Notes under the pieces: generated by a model
The model's input: the letters and a program-made list of their open reading frames with translations, nothing else
What the model was told of the DNA's origin: nothing
The model's database searches: none
Source of the DNA: Neobacillus bataviensis
GTDB taxonomy: Bacteria; Bacillota; Bacilli; Bacillales_B; DSM-18226
NCBI RefSeq assembly: GCF_019969725.1
Contig: NZ_JAHXYW010000011.1
Span: 62,001-126,000 of the forward strand
Direction of reading: 5' to 3'
DNA length: 64,000 nt
Shown: positions 27,505 through 39,696 of the stretch, piece by piece
How positions within the stretch are numbered: the first letter of the stretch is position 1
Layout: each line of letters starts with the position of its first letter
Made by a program: the position numbers and the translations under genes

Positions 27505-28494
27505 TCACCTCTGATATCCGTTCGGATTCTGCTTATGCCAGTTCCAGGCATCGTTAATAATTTGATGGATGGATGTTCTTGTTGGATTCCAGCCTAACAC
27601 CTGTTTTGCTTTTTCCGAAGAAGCAATTAATGTACTTGGATCACCAGAGCGCCGTTCACCCATTTTTACTGGAATATCAATTCCTGTTACCGCTTTAGCG
27701 GTCTCGACAATTTCTTTAACAGAGAAGCCTTGACTAGAACCGAGATTGAAAATACTGCTTTCTCCACCTTGCTGTAAAAATTTCAGTGCTAAAATATGGG
27801 CAGCAATTAAATCCTCGACATGGATATAGTCACGGACACACGTGCCGTCTTCTGTTTCGTAGTCATCTCCAAAGATGGTAACTGCCGGTCTTTTTCCCAA
27901 TGCTGCTTCTAGGACAACGGGAATGAGATGTGTTTCAGGGGTGTGATCTTCTCCAATTTGCCCGTCTCCTCTGGACCCGGCAACATTAAAATATCTTAAG
28001 GATACGTATTTGACTCCAAATGCCTGCTCGCACCAGGAGATCATTTTTTCCATTGCCAATTTGGTTTCCCCATAGGTGTTGGTCGGCATTGTCTGGGCTT
28101 CTTCTGTAATCGGCACTTCCTTCGGCTCCCCGTACACGGCAGCTGTGGACGAAAAGACAATGTGCTTAACGCCAAATTCCTTCATCATTTCGAGGACAAT
28201 TTGTGTGCCGTACACATTGTTATCAAAGTATTTTAACGGCTCAACCATCGATTCGCCAACAAGGGAGTTGGCGGCAAAATGCAAAATGGCTTCAACTTTT
28301 TCTTTTTCAAATACGGATCGCATAAACTCACGGCTGCGGATATCTCCTTGATAAAAACGCGCCTCAGGATGGACGGCACCCAGGTGACCCGTTTGCAGAT
28401 TGTCAATCACCACTACCGGATAACCTTGATCGATTAACTGGTAAACAGCATGCGAACCGACATAACCGGCCCCGCCTAAAACTAGGATATTCAT
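27505..28494 (-). CDS. galE: UDP-glucose 4-epimerase
   Basis: This 329-residue extended SDR has the NAD motif GGAGYVGSHAV at the N-terminus, the catalytic YGETKLAMEK (YxxxK) and the substrate-region motif SLRYFNVAGS. The length is the normal GalE size. Its ATG shares one base with the galK stop codon (TAATG), which indicates translational coupling. It interconverts UDP-galactose and UDP-glucose in the Leloir pathway. Confidence 0.96.
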   Translation of the reverse strand: MNILVLGGAGYVGSHAVYQLIDQGYPVVVIDNLQTGHLGAVHPEARFYQGDIRSREFMRSVFEKEKVEAILHFAANSLVGESMVEPLKYFDNNVYGTQIVLEMMKEFGVKHIVFSSTAAVYGEPKEVPITEEAQTMPTNTYGETKLAMEKMISWCEQAFGVKYVSLRYFNVAGSRGDGQIGEDHTPETHLIPVVLEAALGKRPAVTIFGDDYETEDGTCVRDYIHVEDLIAAHILALKFLQQGGESSIFNLGSSQGFSVKEIVETAKAVTGIDIPVKMGERRSGDPSTLIASSEKAKQVLGWNPTRTSIHQIINDAWNWHKQNPNGYQR

Positions 28495-29675
28495 TATAGT
28501 GCCTCCTCCATTTCGATTTCCTTCGCTCCGTCCCCAATGCTGGCAACATAAAAATCGGCTTCGTAACCAATCTTGTCAAGATAGGCTTCGCCAACGTTTG
28601 CAATAAAACGCTCAACCTCTTCATTGGCAACAATGGCAATTGCACAGCCGCCAAAGCCTGCTCCTGTCATCCGCGCTCCTAGAACTCCTGGAAGATTCCA
28701 AGCCGCTTCCACTAACGTGTCGAGTTCTACGCCCGTTACTTCATAGTCGTCTCGCAAGGAAATATGCGATTGGTTCATCAATTGGCCAAAGGCCTCCACA
28801 TTCCCGGCTTTTAGTTCCTTCAATGCCTTCAGGGTTCTAACATTTTCATAGACGGCATGTTTCGCCCGCTTACGGACGGTTTTATTGGTAATCAAGGTTT
28901 GATTTGTATCAAACTCCTCTTCCGATAGCTGACCAAGCGCTTCAATCGGGAGCTTTTGCTGAAGCTGAGCTAATGCCTCTTCACACTCGGCTCGACGCTC
29001 ATTGTATTTAGAATCTGCCAGTTCCCGGCGTTTGTTTGTATTCATGATTAAGATTTTGTGATTTTCAAGATGAATCTGTGCGTATTCATATTTCAAAGTT
29101 TGGCAGTCTAATAGAATTCCTGCATCTTTCACGCCCATCCCAATAGCAAACTGGTCCATGATCCCGCTGTTAACACCAATAAATTCGTTTTCCACCTTCT
29201 TACCAAGCTTGATGAGATCAAGTCGAGGTATCTCTAGGTTAAAAAGACCGTTCACAAGCACTCCTGTTAACAGCTCAATCGATGCTGAAGAAGATAGTCC
29301 CGCTCCATTTGGAATATTCCCTTGGATTACACACTCAAATCCGGTTGGAATCTCGTATCCAACTTCTTTCACGTAGCGGATCATGCCTTTTGGATAGTTG
29401 GCCCAATTATGATTATTATCGTATTCAAGTTCGTTTAGGTTAAATTCGATGATTCCTTTTTCGGCGAAGTTCATGGAATATAATCGTACAAGCTGATCCT
29501 CGCGCTTCCTTGCAACCGCATAAGTTCCGTAGGTAATCGCACACGGGAATACATGGCCGCCATTATAATCGGTATGTTCGCCAATTAAGTTAATCCGGCC
29601 AGGGGCAAAAAAGGATCTTTCAGGTAAAGTATGGAATACGTTTTCAAATGTTGTGTTTAGCTTCATCAAGTTCAT
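28494..29675 (-). CDS. galK: Galactokinase
   Basis: The ATG at 29675 has GGAGGAG 9 bases ahead; a frame starting at 29741 and an ATG at 29666 are less likely. The product is 393 residues and has the galactokinase signature GRINLIGEHTDYNGG, the GHMP phosphate-binding loop GAGLSSSAS and the C-terminal GHMP motif GARMTGAGFGGCAIA. It phosphorylates galactose to galactose 1-phosphate. It is the first gene of galK-E-T-M-lacI. Confidence 0.96.
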   Translation of the reverse strand: MNLMKLNTTFENVFHTLPERSFFAPGRINLIGEHTDYNGGHVFPCAITYGTYAVARKREDQLVRLYSMNFAEKGIIEFNLNELEYDNNHNWANYPKGMIRYVKEVGYEIPTGFECVIQGNIPNGAGLSSSASIELLTGVLVNGLFNLEIPRLDLIKLGKKVENEFIGVNSGIMDQFAIGMGVKDAGILLDCQTLKYEYAQIHLENHKILIMNTNKRRELADSKYNERRAECEEALAQLQQKLPIEALGQLSEEEFDTNQTLITNKTVRKRAKHAVYENVRTLKALKELKAGNVEAFGQLMNQSHISLRDDYEVTGVELDTLVEAAWNLPGVLGARMTGAGFGGCAIAIVANEEVERFIANVGEAYLDKIGYEADFYVASIGDGAKEIEMEEAL

Positions 29676-29712
29676 GGGTATTGTCTCCTCCAGGCAAATT
29701 ATCTTTAATTCA

Positions 29713-29767
29713 ATTTTACTCTCATCAGTAAAATTAAACAATTATTTTTACTAAAATTTTTACTAAA
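29713..29767 (-). promoter_or_regulatory. galK promoter with repeated TTTAGTAAAAA elements (candidate repressor operators)
   Basis: On the minus strand TTGTTT (29741-29736) and TAAAAT (29718-29713) are 17 bases apart. An inverted repeat AATTTTACT-6-AGTAAAATT (29712-29735) covers the -10 and spacer. Two direct copies of TTTTTACTAAA (plus strand, 29745-29755 and 29757-29767) lie just upstream, with a weaker third copy at 29779-29790. These are plausible sites for the operon's LacI-type repressor. Confidence 0.55.
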
Positions 29768-29791
29768 TAATTAACTAGTTTTTTGCTAAAT

Positions 29792-29820
29792 ATAAAAAAA
29801 AACAGCCCCCAATGGAGCTG
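29792..29820 (-). terminator. Intrinsic terminator after the EamA transporter gene
   Basis: On the minus strand CAGCTCC and GGGGCTG form a 7-bp stem with one G-U pair, followed by nine T residues. It lies 10 bases after the stop at 29830. Confidence 0.8.
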
Positions 29821-29829
29821 CTTCCAATC

Positions 29830-30666
29830 TCATATTTTTGTAAAAATAATTCCTAGAATAGCAGAAAATATGCCTACGAGCTGATATCGTTTTAATTTTT
29901 CTTTAAAAAACCAGCAGCCTGCAAGGATCACAACGAGACAATTCAGGCTGACAATTGGGAAGATGATACTTGCGGTCCCAATCTGCAAAGCATAAAAATA
30001 ACAGCTATACCCTATTACACTGACCAATCCGACAAGGGAACCGATATTGACTTCGGATCGCTGCCAAGTTTCCTTTTCCCGAATACCTGTTATTCCTAAA
30101 TACACGCTTCCTACACCGTACATACAAATGATTGTATTGAACGAGCTGATGTGCAAATAGGACGTTGTTTTCATTAATATGCCCAGGATACCGAAGGACA
30201 GGATAGCCAAAAGTACCCGGAATAGCCATGGACCGTACTCTGTGCCCCGGCTCTGCCCCGGAGAATATTGAATGGCCATTGCCGATCCTAAGATAACCGC
30301 AATCCCTATCCAGTGGAGAAGGGTGATATTTTCATGAAAAATAATCGCTGCCCCGAAGATCGGAAGGATAGCATTTGCGCCAATTAGCGGTGAAGTTAGA
30401 CTCGCTGGCCCTTTTTCAAAGGCCTTTGACATTTGAATATTGCCATTGGCATTTAAGATTCCAATCAGCCCGCCAAGGATGATGGCATAGAGATTAAATT
30501 GGAATTTCCCTGTAGAAATCCCATACCCGAGCGTAAGCAAAAAAGCCGTAAAATAAAAGAAAAACTGAATATGCACCTTTGACAAGCCACGGCTTGTACT
30601 CCATTTAAATAGAGTATTGTTCGTTCCGAAGCTTAAGGTTGTTATCAATGCTGCAGCAATCCACAT
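29830..30666 (-). CDS. EamA/DMT superfamily transporter
   Basis: This 278-residue very hydrophobic protein has about ten predicted membrane helices and two EamA-like halves. The N-terminal half contains IGILNANGNIQMSKAFEKGPASLTSPL and the C-terminal half VSLNCLVVILAGCWFFKEKL. The pattern is typical of drug/metabolite transporters, including sugar and amino acid exporters or importers. It lies 77 bases after the alpha-galactosidase gene with no terminator between, so it is probably in that operon. The substrate is unknown; a sugar role is only suggested by context. Confidence 0.8.
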   Translation of the reverse strand: MWIAAALITTLSFGTNNTLFKWSTSRGLSKVHIQFFFYFTAFLLTLGYGISTGKFQFNLYAIILGGLIGILNANGNIQMSKAFEKGPASLTSPLIGANAILPIFGAAIIFHENITLLHWIGIAVILGSAMAIQYSPGQSRGTEYGPWLFRVLLAILSFGILGILMKTTSYLHISSFNTIICMYGVGSVYLGITGIREKETWQRSEVNIGSLVGLVSVIGYSCYFYALQIGTASIIFPIVSLNCLVVILAGCWFFKEKLKRYQLVGIFSAILGIIFTKI

Positions 30667-30743
30667 GCTGAAACCTTCTTCCCTATCTTGTCTTAATACA
30701 TACTCATTTTAAATCCAGTAACAAAAGATTCGCAATCCTTTTT

Positions 30744-32984
30744 TTAACCAATCGGGCCCTCTATACTTGTCAAATGAAAAACATGTGATTGGAAGTCCCC
30801 GCCACGCTCGGCACTTTGGCTGTTTACACCATTGAACTCGGTTGGAAGCTGAAGGCCTGCGTGCATCAGTTCATCTCCATAGCAGCGCTGGCCGCTCTCA
30901 GCCACTTGATAAAACTTTGCCTCGTCCAGCCCATTCAGCTTTAATGTTTGCTGTTTGGGAGAGCTCGGGATTGCCAAAACCTTGTAGTAGCCGATTAATG
31001 CTTCTGATTGATCTTGACTGACGACCATCCATGCTGTTTCATTTCCATCGAACGGACTTTGCAGGCGATAAAATTTACCGTCGCGGATTAACCCTCGGCG
31101 CTTTTTATAAAAAGAAACCTGCTCCTTGATTTCCAGACGTTCCTCTTCTTTTAAATGAAGTGGATCTAGCTCATAGCCAAAGGTTCCAAAGTAAGCCGTA
31201 TTCGCTCTCGTCGATAATGGCGTTGTCCTTAATGTTTGGTGATTCGGAACGGCCGAAACATGAGATCCCATGCTGTAGACCGGATAAGCAAATGATGTTC
31301 CGTATTGGATCTTGAGCCTTTCGACGGCATCCGTATCATCACTTGTCCACGCCTGTGGTGCGTAGTACATCATTCCCGGATCAAACCGTCCGCCCCCTCC
31401 CGCACACGATTCAAACAACACCTGAGGAAATTCACTGGTTAACCGTTCGTATAGTCGATAAACGCCTAAAATATAGCGGTGGAAAAATTCCCCTTGCTGA
31501 TTTGGAGCTAATTTTTGCGAAAAGGCTTCTGTAATATTTCGATTCATATCCCATTTAATGTAAGCAAGGTCTGTCCGTTTAATAATATCGGCCATTTTTT
31601 TGTATAGATAATCAACGATTTCCGGCCTTGAAAAATCAAGCACCAGCTGATTTCGGCCAAGTGTACGCTGCTCCGGCATACCAACCGCCCAATCCGGATG
31701 TTCTCTAAATAAATCACTGTCAGGGCTGATCATCTCAGGCTCAAACCAGAGACCAAACTTCATGCCGAGAGCAGTAATTTTTTGAGCGAGACTCTCTAAC
31801 CCATTGGGAAGCTTATTTAAATCCATGTGCCAATCACCGAGTGAAGATGTATCATCGTTTCTTTTGCCAAACCAGCCATCATCAAGTACAAACAATTCGA
31901 TTCCTAATTCACTGGCGGATTTTGCGATATTCACCAGCTTTTCCTCATTGAAATCAAAGTAGGTGGCTTCCCAGTTATTAATCAAGATTGGCCGTTCTTG
32001 TTTCTGCCATTGAGCCGGGATTAAATTTTTGTGATAAAGATCATGAAAAGCCTGGCTCATTCCATTTAGCCCTTGATCAGAATACACCATCACTGCTTCG
32101 GGAGTTTGAAAGGACTCCCCCGGTATTATTGACCACCGGAAGCAAAATGGATGAATTCCAACTGTCAGTCTCGCCGTGTCATAATGGTCCACTTCCACTT
32201 GCATTAGAAAATTACTGCTATAAACAAAATTAAAGCCGTATACCTCACCTGCATGCTCCGTCGCAGATGGTCTTTTTAATGCTAAAAATGGATTATGATG
32301 GTGAGAGCTTGCCCCGCGCAGACTTGAAATGGACTGGATTCCAGTTTCAAGTTTTCTTTCCTTTACATGACGTTCCCGTGACCATGCCCCAGCTAAATGA
32401 ACAAACTGAAAATCCTTATCAGGCAAATCAAGCGATGCACTCATTATTCTTTCAATCGACAATTCCTCTTGACCGTTGTTTCTCAAGAAAGCGCTTCTCG
32501 TAATCACTGGCTTTTCACGGAAAATAGTATAATTTAAGGTTAATTCTGCTTGTAACACCGCATCCTTTAAGATTATTTGGATTGTGTGTGCATCGCTGAA
32601 GACTTCTGTATAAGTTGCCGGAAGCCCCTCAAGATGAGGTTTACCTTCCAGCAAACGAAACGATTCATATTTAAAATCAGGAACATGGTTTACGTTCTGT
32701 TTGGTCAGACTGATGGCAGGTTCCCGGAAATCTGAATTTCCATAGGCAGGATATTCCTGCCGCAGTGTTTCCAGAGAAAAGGCTGGATCATCCGCATAAA
32801 CATGACAACTGGCGGCTGTGGGGACATCATACCGCTGCAAATGGGAAAAATCGCTTCGATGCCTTATTGCTTTGCCAAAATAGAGATGACCTAGCTGCCC
32901 ATTCTTCATCACGTGGAAAATATAACTTACCTGACCATTTGTCAAATGAAATTGCTGTTTTTCTAAATTCGTATGTATTTGCAT
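30744..32984 (-). CDS. Alpha-galactosidase, GH36
   Basis: This 746-residue enzyme has the GH36 layout: a beta-sandwich N-terminal domain, a central barrel and a C-terminal sheet. The nucleophile is Asp479 in LAYIKWDMNR and the acid/base Asp549 in QAWTSDDTDA. The signature SCAGGGGRFD (residues 526-535) and the substrate-site WFGKRNDD are also present. There is no signal peptide, so it works in the cytoplasm on imported alpha-galactosides such as melibiose or raffinose. GAAGGTGA precedes the ATG. It lies downstream of the GH30 gene and is separated from it by a terminator. Confidence 0.94.
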   Translation of the reverse strand: MQIHTNLEKQQFHLTNGQVSYIFHVMKNGQLGHLYFGKAIRHRSDFSHLQRYDVPTAASCHVYADDPAFSLETLRQEYPAYGNSDFREPAISLTKQNVNHVPDFKYESFRLLEGKPHLEGLPATYTEVFSDAHTIQIILKDAVLQAELTLNYTIFREKPVITRSAFLRNNGQEELSIERIMSASLDLPDKDFQFVHLAGAWSRERHVKERKLETGIQSISSLRGASSHHHNPFLALKRPSATEHAGEVYGFNFVYSSNFLMQVEVDHYDTARLTVGIHPFCFRWSIIPGESFQTPEAVMVYSDQGLNGMSQAFHDLYHKNLIPAQWQKQERPILINNWEATYFDFNEEKLVNIAKSASELGIELFVLDDGWFGKRNDDTSSLGDWHMDLNKLPNGLESLAQKITALGMKFGLWFEPEMISPDSDLFREHPDWAVGMPEQRTLGRNQLVLDFSRPEIVDYLYKKMADIIKRTDLAYIKWDMNRNITEAFSQKLAPNQQGEFFHRYILGVYRLYERLTSEFPQVLFESCAGGGGRFDPGMMYYAPQAWTSDDTDAVERLKIQYGTSFAYPVYSMGSHVSAVPNHQTLRTTPLSTRANTAYFGTFGYELDPLHLKEEERLEIKEQVSFYKKRRGLIRDGKFYRLQSPFDGNETAWMVVSQDQSEALIGYYKVLAIPSSPKQQTLKLNGLDEAKFYQVAESGQRCYGDELMHAGLQLPTEFNGVNSQSAERGGDFQSHVFHLTSIEGPIG

Positions 32985-33022
32985 AAAACTTCACCTTCTT
33001 CTAAATGGATGTCGTTTTGAAA

Positions 33023-33051
33023 ATAGGGGGTTCATCATAAACACCCCCTAT
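33023..33051 (-). terminator. Terminator hairpin after the GH30 gene
   Basis: On the minus strand ATAGGGGGT and ACCCCCTAT pair around an 11-base loop, and TTTCAAAA follows. The short U tract suggests partial termination, so the downstream alpha-galactosidase may receive read-through. Confidence 0.65.
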
Positions 33052-33063
33052 GAATCTCCTATA

Positions 33064-36000
33064 TCATTGAACTAATAAGGTTCCATCTTCATTAACAAAC
33101 TCAATTGTATAAGTTTCCTTATGTTTACGATCCTCAGAGGTTACGATAATTTCCGCTTTGCCAGGCAAAGATTCAGGAAGGTTGATTTGTGCATCTGCGA
33201 AAAGGTCGTTTGTAATTGCCTTTATATTTAAATCCTTATGCACTCGGCCATTCATCTCCACTTGATAGGTGAAGGTATCGGCTTTAAAGTCTTTAAGTGG
33301 CTGCTCATTAATCAAAACATTTTCAAGCGTCGCATCCTCCCCTGCACTTGGAACAGAAGTTTCTCCAACACCCCATACCATTAGTTCTGAAATGGCAATA
33401 CATGTGTTCGGCATTGCCTGCATCATTGCCCGAATCTTTGAAGTTTTGAGGGGCTCAAACGAAAGATTGATTTCTTTTTTAGCCGCCACCTCAGTTTGAG
33501 TCCCTTCAATATCAACCCATGCACTGCCATTCCAATATTGCAGCACGAATGATTGTGCTGGTCTCGTACCGCCGCCATCATCATAGAAATGGAAATCTAC
33601 TTTGGAAATGGTCTCTTCTTTGCCAAAATCAATCGCAACCCAGTCTTCTTTTCTCCAATTGTTTGGATCCCAGTTCGTCCAGCGGACACTGGAAATAATT
33701 CCATCATTTATGTTAGAGGCACTGTCGTACATTCCCGTGAAGGAAGCACTTGCTTTCGGGAACTCATTTCCAGATTTCTTCAAGGCAAGGTTTTTCAAAG
33801 CGGGCTTTACAACTTGGACCTCTGCTAATGCTTTAACTGGGCTTTCTGGATTTTTTCCTCTCACTGTAAATTTGCCTAGACCAGCATAAAGCGAAGGATC
33901 GATCTCATCCCATAGAATGGCCACCTTACCATGAGAACCGTTGGTTAATTTGGCAGTTGCTTCTTTTGGTAAAATTGGTGCTGCACCTGGTGTAGTTTTA
34001 ATTTTGACAGGCTCGATACTCTCAATCTTAGAAACAATTACCGTTGCATTGGCCTTTATTTTTGTACCCTCTACCTGACCCTCAACAGTAAAGACATTTT
34101 CTCGATCATAGAGGGCTGGATCAATTTCATTCCAAACGACACCTTTCAAAACTCGATCCCCATCACCGTATACTGCCGTTACTTCATTAGGCAGAATGGG
34201 TGCCGTTTTTTTCTTTGGCACAACAACCTCTACCGGTTCAATCTTGGTAATTCCCGCTTTAACCAGCTTCCATACCTGATTATTTCCGGCATTCGGCAGC
34301 CACACCGTTGCCCGGGCATCCTCGGCTTTGGATTGTCCGCCTATCTCAAGCAGTTTGCCATCTTGTACATTGACAAATGTATATTCTCCATTTCCATAGG
34401 TTGATAGAATCCATTTTTGACTTGGTCGATCCTCATCCTTCTGCAAAATGGCTGAACCATTTTCCACACCAAGTACCTTGCCGCTTGACGGTTGGATAAT
34501 TTGATAGATCTCCTTGTTGCTGTTGCCATTTGTGACTTTTTGAATTCTCCAGCTTTGACTATCTTTTTCATGAACCTTCGTTTTTTGTACAATCGCCGCT
34601 TGATCCTGGGCGATATCCAGTACTTTCCCGCTGTTTTTATTGATGATATTGTAGTCCTCATCGGAATCCACAACACTTTGATCCGGGGCAACGCCGGATA
34701 CCTTTGAAACTACAAAAGTAGTAATCGATTGGGGTTTAACGACAGCTGATAACTTTTTATCCGAGATTTTTATGGCAGATCCCTTAGCAATATTATCCGT
34801 TGCTGACGTTACATAAGGAACAGCTTCCGCATTATCTTTTACAGTTTCAAATCCTGATAAGTCAAAGTTCAGCGCCTTTTCGTCTGTCGTGCTGTTTGTA
34901 TAAACTAAGACAAGTGATTCATCCTGTTTATTGATGGCTGCTAATGTACTGCTGCTGTTCGAATTGATGACTTGAGAACCTGGGCGGATAAATTTGCTGT
35001 AGTTCCCCATTGCATAGTATTTTTTATTTTTATAAATTTTTACATTGCTGAAATCCTTAGGATCAAAGTCCACTTGGATTAGTCCCCAGTTTGCATTTTC
35101 GTGTTCTGGATTCATATTGACTTCATCTTCAATTGCCTGCCATAGCACCCATGCCTCTGGTTCAAGCTTTTGAATATCACTGGTAATTCGTTCAGACAGG
35201 CCAAGACCTGTTCGAATGTCGGTATGACTTTGCCCAATGCCTCCCGGACTGAGATCCACCTCTGACATCCACAGTCTCTTGCCAGAAGATTTGGCAATAT
35301 CCCGCACACCTACTTGCTGTTCAGGCCAGTACGTATGTACATTTAATTGCCCGACATTGGAGCGTGTTTCAGCATTATATTGCTCCCAGTTTTCTCTAAA
35401 TCTTTGTGGATGTGTCTCATCCATTGCAGAAACAACCGTACTAAGTTGTTTTTCATCTAACTGCTTTTTAACCTCATTAATGATTTTCGACTGAGAAGCA
35501 CGGGACCAGTTAGAACCTTCCTGTCTGCCCTTTGCGCCCCAATAGCCAGTGAAAGGCTCATTGATTGGGGAAAGCGTTTTAAATTCAACATCTAAATCTT
35601 TTTGTAAATGATCAACGACTGTTGTTAAGTATGTTGCAAAGTTTTCGAACTGATCTGCCTTTAAATTGTCATCCCATGAGTTCCAATTACCAGATACATA
35701 TCCACTTTGAGTCATAAAATATGGAGCTGAATTGGAGAAGGCTTCGAACGTGTCTGCACCCCTTGATTTAGCAGCCTCCAACCACCAGCGCTGATTTGCA
35801 TCGGCATTCCAATTCCAGTGGTCAGGATTCTTTGAATCCCACCAATTTGCTTGCTCCTTCCAGCCAGTTGTATTTCCTTGTGGAGGACCAAATTCTGCCG
35901 GACGATTCCAGTAGCCGGGGACCGCCCCGCCTTTACGCATATATGGTGCCGTCTCCGGCGAATCACCGCCGCCAATATTATAGCGGGCAATATTAAAATT

Positions 36001-36282
36001 CAGCCCATCTTTCCCGAAGAGATCATCTGCCAGTTCATTTCTAAGTTCATCCGGCCAGCCTCCAGTAACATTTGCAAACCAGACAAGCGCTGTTCCCCAG
36101 CCATCAAAAGGCTCATGCTGATAACTTGGGTCTAATTCAATCGTTTCTTTATTAGAATTTACTTCAACAGAATTTTCCTCAGCATAAGTCTTCTTCGTTA
36201 TGGTAGGTGAAACCACCCCCATGACAAGTAATACAATCATGCAATAGGCAGATATTTTTCTTCCAAGCCCCTTTGGCAACAT
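33064..36282 (-). CDS. Secreted multimodular GH30 glycosidase, probable endo-beta-1,6-galactanase
   Basis: The ATG at 36282 has GGGGAGG 9 bases ahead and is preferred to an upstream frame start. The product is 1072 residues. In order: signal peptide (to about 34, TYA), GH30 catalytic domain (about 45-545; acid/base Glu242 in LSPINEPFTG, nucleophile Glu341 in LWMSEVDLSPGG), ricin-type lectin domain (about 560-680), two Big_4 Ig-like repeats (IEPVEVVVPKKKTAPILP and IEPVKIKTTPGAAPILP), a discoidin/CBM32 domain (about 835-975) and a C-terminal Ig-like domain. The FDGWGTALVWFA and IARYNIGGG motifs fit GH30_5 endo-1,6-galactanases. Neighbouring galactosidases support galactan as substrate. Confidence 0.82.
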   Translation of the reverse strand: MLPKGLGRKISAYCMIVLLVMGVVSPTITKKTYAEENSVEVNSNKETIELDPSYQHEPFDGWGTALVWFANVTGGWPDELRNELADDLFGKDGLNFNIARYNIGGGDSPETAPYMRKGGAVPGYWNRPAEFGPPQGNTTGWKEQANWWDSKNPDHWNWNADANQRWWLEAAKSRGADTFEAFSNSAPYFMTQSGYVSGNWNSWDDNLKADQFENFATYLTTVVDHLQKDLDVEFKTLSPINEPFTGYWGAKGRQEGSNWSRASQSKIINEVKKQLDEKQLSTVVSAMDETHPQRFRENWEQYNAETRSNVGQLNVHTYWPEQQVGVRDIAKSSGKRLWMSEVDLSPGGIGQSHTDIRTGLGLSERITSDIQKLEPEAWVLWQAIEDEVNMNPEHENANWGLIQVDFDPKDFSNVKIYKNKKYYAMGNYSKFIRPGSQVINSNSSSTLAAINKQDESLVLVYTNSTTDEKALNFDLSGFETVKDNAEAVPYVTSATDNIAKGSAIKISDKKLSAVVKPQSITTFVVSKVSGVAPDQSVVDSDEDYNIINKNSGKVLDIAQDQAAIVQKTKVHEKDSQSWRIQKVTNGNSNKEIYQIIQPSSGKVLGVENGSAILQKDEDRPSQKWILSTYGNGEYTFVNVQDGKLLEIGGQSKAEDARATVWLPNAGNNQVWKLVKAGITKIEPVEVVVPKKKTAPILPNEVTAVYGDGDRVLKGVVWNEIDPALYDRENVFTVEGQVEGTKIKANATVIVSKIESIEPVKIKTTPGAAPILPKEATAKLTNGSHGKVAILWDEIDPSLYAGLGKFTVRGKNPESPVKALAEVQVVKPALKNLALKKSGNEFPKASASFTGMYDSASNINDGIISSVRWTNWDPNNWRKEDWVAIDFGKEETISKVDFHFYDDGGGTRPAQSFVLQYWNGSAWVDIEGTQTEVAAKKEINLSFEPLKTSKIRAMMQAMPNTCIAISELMVWGVGETSVPSAGEDATLENVLINEQPLKDFKADTFTYQVEMNGRVHKDLNIKAITNDLFADAQINLPESLPGKAEIIVTSEDRKHKETYTIEFVNEDGTLLVQ

Positions 36283-36618
36283 AACACAAATCCTCCCCTT
36301 TAATAGTTCTGACATACTTCTCCTGACAGTTAAGGAATTCGATGTTTACTCAAAAATGGATGATACTAAATCTTCATATCCTTGACTGATGTCCATAATT
36401 CCGGGCATTACGGAAACAGTAGTGTAATAATTCAGATCATGACATCACCCCCTATATCCAGAGAGTCACTCCAAATCCTTTCTAAAAAATGGTCAATCTA
36501 TTAGTGGAGCACTCATTTATAGTTTCAAAAAATACTATACTAGGGTAAGGTTTATTCTATTTTGATAACATACTAATCTAGTAAAGAGTCCGGTTCGAAC
36601 TCTTTACTAGTAAAATAT
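36283..36618. other. Noncoding spacer between the GH30 and lacZ genes, with one hairpin
   Basis: No gene was recognised in 336 bases. CTAGTAAAGAGT (36578-36589) and ACTCTTTACTAG (36599-36610) form a perfect 12-bp stem with a 9-base loop, about 9 bases after the stop of the minus-strand beta-galactosidase gene. No long U run follows on either strand, so it is a weak terminator or mRNA-end hairpin. The rest must contain the GH30 promoter, but no convincing -35 and -10 pair was found. Confidence 0.55.
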
Positions 36619-39666
<3,048 letters not shown>

Positions 39667-39696
39667 CTAGTACACTTCCTAACTATTTTTATTCCA

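Noticed and set aside
36432..36452. Very short frame with GGGGGTGATG followed by ATG upstream of the GH30 gene, considered as a leader peptide.
   Set aside because: The frame is only two codons before a stop, and no attenuator structure is linked to it.
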